A DNA stretch of 64,000 nucleotides from 2-12-FULL-35-15 sp036386835 (GTDB taxonomy: Bacteria > Bacteroidota > Bacteroidia > 2-12-FULL-35-15): NCBI GenBank assembly GCA_036386835.1, contig DASVUX010000039.1, positions 38,227 through 102,226 of the forward strand, given 5' to 3'. The notes beneath the pieces were generated by a model, which saw only the letters and a program-made list of their open reading frames with translations, was not told where the DNA came from and made no database searches. Position 1 is the stretch's first letter, and each line of letters starts with the position of its first letter. Below are positions 60,740 through 64,000 of the stretch, piece by piece. The position numbers and the translations under genes were made by a program.

Positions 60740-62383
60740 ATGTCTGAAAATAAACATCCGAAGGGCTTGCCGTTTTTATTCTTTGCTGAAATGTGGGAAC
60801 GCTTTGGTTACTATCTCATGATCGGCATCTTCGTTCTTTTCCTCCAGGATGATGTTAAAAATGGTGGTTATGGAATGTCACTTACGGAGTCATTTGATAT
60901 TTACGGGACCTTTATTGCCCTCGTGTTCCTTACGCCTTTCCTTGGCGGCCTGCTGGCTGACCGGAAATTCGGCTACAGGACTTCAATTACTGTTGGCGGG
61001 CTGATGATGGGCGCAGGTTATTGCTTGCTTTCTGTACACAACATTACTGTTTTCTACTTCGCACTTTCGCTAATCATTTTCGGAAACGGTTTTTTCAAGC
61101 CCAACATTTCAACGCTTCTCGGGAACCTTTACAATGAAGACCGCTACCGGCCTAAAAAGGATGCAGGCTTTAATATTTTTTACATGGGGATCAATATCGG
61201 TGCCTTTGTATGTAATTTTTTCGGGGCGGCATTATACAATGTACTTGGCTGGGGGGCAGCATTCATTGCAGCCGGGATCGGTATGTTCATCGGGATTATC
61301 ATTTTCTGGATCGGCACCAAGCATTATAAACATGCGGATGTTTTAAAGCCCGTTAAACCGGAAGATGCTTCTCTTTCAAAGATCTTCGGGTTAACAATTC
61401 TGCCTGCACTTGTCGCGGGAATTATCGGATGGATGATCCCCGGGGACATCTTCGGCAGTGATTCCACTGATGCTTTTATATTTGGATGTATCCCGGTGAT
61501 CTGGTTTTATTACAGCTTGTATGCAAAAGCTTCTGCGGACGAAAAAAGGCCAATTGCTGCAATGCTCGCTATTTTTACAGTGGTGATCGCTTTCTGGGCG
61601 GTGTTCAAGCAGAACGGGACAGCCCTTACCAAATGGGCCGATTCCTACACCGACAGGACCATACCTGAATCTATAGTCGGCCCTGTAAACAAACTTCAAT
61701 TACTTACAGAAGTTACTTATGTGAAAGATACTTTTCCAAAAACTGACGAACATTTCCGGAAAATTAAAGATGCAGAAGGAAAACCAATAAAAGAATATGC
61801 TTACAATCCCTATTTTAAGAATGCCTCACCGGAGCAGACACCTGCAGAAGGAACAAAAATACAGCTGGTCAACACGTCTATCTTTCAATCTGTAAACCCT
61901 GGCTGGGTAATCCTGCTTACACCTGTGGTGGTCATGTTTTTCAGCTTCCTGAGAAGGCGCGGCCGTGAACCGAGCACTCCTTCCAAAATCGCCTGGGGTC
62001 TTGTGATCAGCGCGTTAAGTACTTTTGTAATGGTGGCAGCAGTTTATTCAGGAAATAACGGGCTGGAAAAGAACAGCGCCTGGTTCCTGATCGCATCGTA
62101 TGGCGTGATCACAGTTGGTGAGCTCTTCCTTAGTCCAATGGGACTATCACTCGTTTCGAAAATGAGCCCGCCACGGTTAACGGCCTTAATGATGGGAGGC
62201 TGGTTCCTTTCCACTTCTATTGGAAATAAGCTTTCCGGCATCCTGGCAACCATGTGGGACACGTATGACAACAAGGCGAATTATTTTCTTTTTAATTTCG
62301 GTCTGCTTATTGCAGCGGCCGCGATCATCTTCATTATGCTTAAGTGGCTCAACAGGATCTTCAAGGAATATAATGCAGGATAA
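60740..62383 (+). CDS. POT/PTR2-family peptide:proton symporter
   Basis: 547 residues with about 12-14 membrane segments. POT signatures are visible: the ExxER-like FAEMWERFGYYLMIGIFVLFLQDD, GGLLADRKFGYR, FFKPNISTLLGNLY and the PTR2-type FNIFYMGINIGAFVCNF. A longer extramembrane loop follows the middle helices (about residues 300-380), a form typical of Bacteroidota. It takes up di- and tripeptides with protons. It is followed by a TPR gene 27 bp downstream on the same strand. Confidence 0.93.
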   Translation: MSENKHPKGLPFLFFAEMWERFGYYLMIGIFVLFLQDDVKNGGYGMSLTESFDIYGTFIALVFLTPFLGGLLADRKFGYRTSITVGGLMMGAGYCLLSVHNITVFYFALSLIIFGNGFFKPNISTLLGNLYNEDRYRPKKDAGFNIFYMGINIGAFVCNFFGAALYNVLGWGAAFIAAGIGMFIGIIIFWIGTKHYKHADVLKPVKPEDASLSKIFGLTILPALVAGIIGWMIPGDIFGSDSTDAFIFGCIPVIWFYYSLYAKASADEKRPIAAMLAIFTVVIAFWAVFKQNGTALTKWADSYTDRTIPESIVGPVNKLQLLTEVTYVKDTFPKTDEHFRKIKDAEGKPIKEYAYNPYFKNASPEQTPAEGTKIQLVNTSIFQSVNPGWVILLTPVVVMFFSFLRRRGREPSTPSKIAWGLVISALSTFVMVAAVYSGNNGLEKNSAWFLIASYGVITVGELFLSPMGLSLVSKMSPPRLTALMMGGWFLSTSIGNKLSGILATMWDTYDNKANYFLFNFGLLIAAAAIIFIMLKWLNRIFKEYNAG

Positions 62384-62410
62384 CCCAATAATATTTAATA
62401 TTTCCCTACT

Positions 62411-63523
62411 ATGAGATCTTGTCTTTCATATTGCTTTTTGCTTATGGTGATGGCGTTTTCCCCGTCCGTTTTTTCCCAGGAGGGTGAGGCTCCTAAAATA
62501 GATACGGCAGATGCTTCCGCAGCCTTTATCAAAACCGGCAACATTAAATGCGATTCTGCAGAAGCGCATTTAAAGAACAATGATACAAAAGGTGCGAATA
62601 AGTTTTTGCAGGAAGCAATTAAGGATTACAAGAAAGCGATTAAAATAAATACAGGTTCATTTGCGGCATATTACCGTCTGGGTGTTACACAGGCCAGGCT
62701 AAAAGATCACAAAGATGCCGTAGCAAGCCTCGAAAAAGCGCTGGCAATTGATCCCGAACGGGGAGAAGCATATCGTGCGAGAGGGCTCTCCCAGCTGGCT
62801 TTGGGAAAGGACACCCTTGCAATGAATGATTTCAATAAGGCCATCGACAAGAACTTTGAAGATGCTGAATCCTTTTATCAGCGTGGCTTAATGAGAGAAA
62901 AAGGCAGGAGCCTTCAATCGGTTTTTGATGATTACGGCCGTGCGCTGGAGATCAGGCCTAATTTCGGAAAAGTTTATTTTCAGAGAGGTAAATTGTATTA
63001 CAATGTGAAAAAAGATTATGTGCTTGCACTGAATGATTTTAATAAAGCGATAGAGATCGACCCGGAAGATAATGAAGCTTATTTGTGGAGAGGAAAAACG
63101 AATTTCAGCGGTGGAAATTATAAAGCGGCTGACAAAGACCTGAGCCGTTATATCGATTATGAAACGGGAAATGTTGATGCCTATCTTACAAGAGGCGCAG
63201 CAAGGATCAATTCCAACAGCAATGCAGATGCAGTGAAGGATTTTGATGAAGTGATCAAACTTGACCCAAAAAATTACATGGCTTATACAAACCGCGGGAT
63301 TGCCAAAGGGGCGATGAAGAATTTTGGTGAAGCCCTTGCTGACCTGGATATGGCTATCAAGCTGAAATTTGATTATTCCTCTGCTTATATCAATCGTGCG
63401 GCTATTAAATTAGCATCAGGAGATAAGAAAGGGGCATGCAAAGATCTTGAAAAGGCGGATGGCCTCAACAATGAGAAAGCCTATGATCTTATTCAGAAAT
63501 ACTGCAATGAGGGGAGGAAGTGA
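62411..63523 (+). CDS. Secreted TPR-repeat protein
   Basis: 370 residues. A signal peptide (MRSCLSYCFLLMVMAFSPSVFSQ) precedes about eight TPR motifs covering almost the whole protein (for example AAYYRLGVTQARLKDHKDAVASLEKALAIDPERGEAYRARGLSQLALG). No catalytic domain. Such proteins scaffold periplasmic or outer membrane complexes. It may be co-transcribed with the transporter, 27 bp upstream. Two Cys lie near the start of the signal peptide, but the lipobox is not convincing. Confidence 0.82.
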   Translation: MRSCLSYCFLLMVMAFSPSVFSQEGEAPKIDTADASAAFIKTGNIKCDSAEAHLKNNDTKGANKFLQEAIKDYKKAIKINTGSFAAYYRLGVTQARLKDHKDAVASLEKALAIDPERGEAYRARGLSQLALGKDTLAMNDFNKAIDKNFEDAESFYQRGLMREKGRSLQSVFDDYGRALEIRPNFGKVYFQRGKLYYNVKKDYVLALNDFNKAIEIDPEDNEAYLWRGKTNFSGGNYKAADKDLSRYIDYETGNVDAYLTRGAARINSNSNADAVKDFDEVIKLDPKNYMAYTNRGIAKGAMKNFGEALADLDMAIKLKFDYSSAYINRAAIKLASGDKKGACKDLEKADGLNNEKAYDLIQKYCNEGRK

Positions 63524-63573
63524 TTTTAGATTAAAGATTTCAAATTTCAGATTTCAAAGTGGTTTGCGTACAA

Positions 63574-64000
63574 TTACAGTAAAACAACTTTTTTAACTTC
63601 CCTTTTTTTATCCGCGATCACTTCAATAAAATAAATTCCTTTCTTTTCTTTGGAAAGGTCAATGGTAGTTTTGTATTCACCCGAAAGACTGGAAACAGAG
63701 TTTGAATAAATTTTCTGTCCAAGGTTGTTTTTTACAGTGATCTGCAAATTGCTAATATTCTTTTCCGGCTGGTAAACCAGCTGGAAAACACTTCCGGGGT
63801 TGGGATAAACTGAAAATACAGAAACCTGGTAAAGAGATGGCGCAGAAACGAATTCTTCACCGAGTGATAATACAAAAGGTTTTTTATAGGCCCCGTTATT
63901 ATAATTTAAGAAAACATTGTCAACCTGCAGGCTGGTTGTATAATCTCCGCAGGCGATTATATTCCCGTTATTATCTGATGTGATCTGGAAGATCTCGGAA
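63574..64000 (-). CDS. T9SS-secreted protein, C-terminal part (start beyond window)
   Basis: The frame is open from 64000 to the stop at 63574-63576, with no start inside the window. The visible end contains SVYPNPGSVFQLVY, LQITVKNNLGQKIYSNS, GIYFIEVIADKK and the basic REVKKVVLL end, a T9SS type A sorting domain. The bulk of the protein is outside the window, so its role is unknown. Confidence 0.8.
   Translation of the reverse strand, partial: SEIFQITSDNNGNIIACGDYTTSLQVDNVFLNYNNGAYKKPFVLSLGEEFVSAPSLYQVSVFSVYPNPGSVFQLVYQPEKNISNLQITVKNNLGQKIYSNSVSSLSGEYKTTIDLSKEKKGIYFIEVIADKKREVKKVVLL

Noticed and set aside
1..64000. CRISPR array or tRNA genes
   Set aside because: Reading the sequence showed no regularly spaced repeats and no cloverleaf; absence is by eye and not from a covariance search.

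Overview
The window comes from a Bacteroidota chromosome. Evidence: four proteins end in type IX secretion (Por/T9SS type A) sorting domains (1980-3017, 42006-43418, 56848-58212, 63574-64000), several genes are preceded by the Bacteroidota -7 box TAnnTTTG with little Shine-Dalgarno signal, and the families are typical of the phylum (DUF4369/DUF5106 thioredoxins, POT transporter, PIF1-like helicase with a C-terminal HTH). The genus cannot be named from sequence alone. No rRNA, tRNA or CRISPR array was seen.

Layout. 1-21803 is core chromosome: end of rplS, prfC, secreted and envelope proteins, a GNAT/TlpA-like/SCO redox run, a redoxin, a DnaJ-domain membrane protein, ilvE, a surface-glycan-like block (methyltransferase-GT2 fusion, polytopic membrane protein with a fascin-like tail, VWA-like membrane protein), fabG, sucD and mnmE. 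42006-64000 is chromosome again: T9SS serine hydrolase, exonuclease III, DUF72, PhnA, TPR protein, SPFH protein, a run of small stress-type or accessory genes (SET domain, DUF4268, Ser/Thr-rich lipoprotein, SDR), a T9SS repeat protein, PIF1-like helicase, POT peptide transporter and a TPR lipoprotein-like protein.

Between them, about 21.79-41.78 kb, lies a roughly 20-kb AT-rich genomic island inserted at the 3' end of mnmE. The last codons of mnmE carry TTGTATCGGGAAGTAAG (21788-21804), and a 16/17 copy, TTGTATCGGAAAGTAAG, lies at 41763-41779, where it codes for nothing. The mnmE (trmE/thdF) 3' end is a known integration hotspot (for example SGI1). No integrase is visible inside, so the island looks non-autonomous or decayed.

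Island cargo is almost all defence- or conflict-type: (a) a MazG-like pyrophosphohydrolase translationally coupled to a GIY-YIG + DUF2075 helicase; (b) a decayed MNT nucleotidyltransferase; (c) a minus-strand ABC-three-component (ABC-3C) operon: PD-(D/E)XK effector, middle component, SMC-like ATPase with a CPxC hook; (d) a plus-strand Wadjet JetABCD operon whose genes all overlap; (e) a 575-aa PD-(D/E)XK-type protein just behind jetD; (f) an AbiEii-like toxin with a winged-HTH partner under a TCGCGA triple repeat; (g) an XRE regulator with twin TATACC-N6-GGTATA operators but no HipA; (h) a frameshifted metallophosphoesterase and several unknown proteins. Two SMC-type systems (ABC-3C and Wadjet) are transcribed divergently from a 596-bp intergenic region holding a roughly 315-bp inverted-repeat element with nested hairpins that no gene explains.
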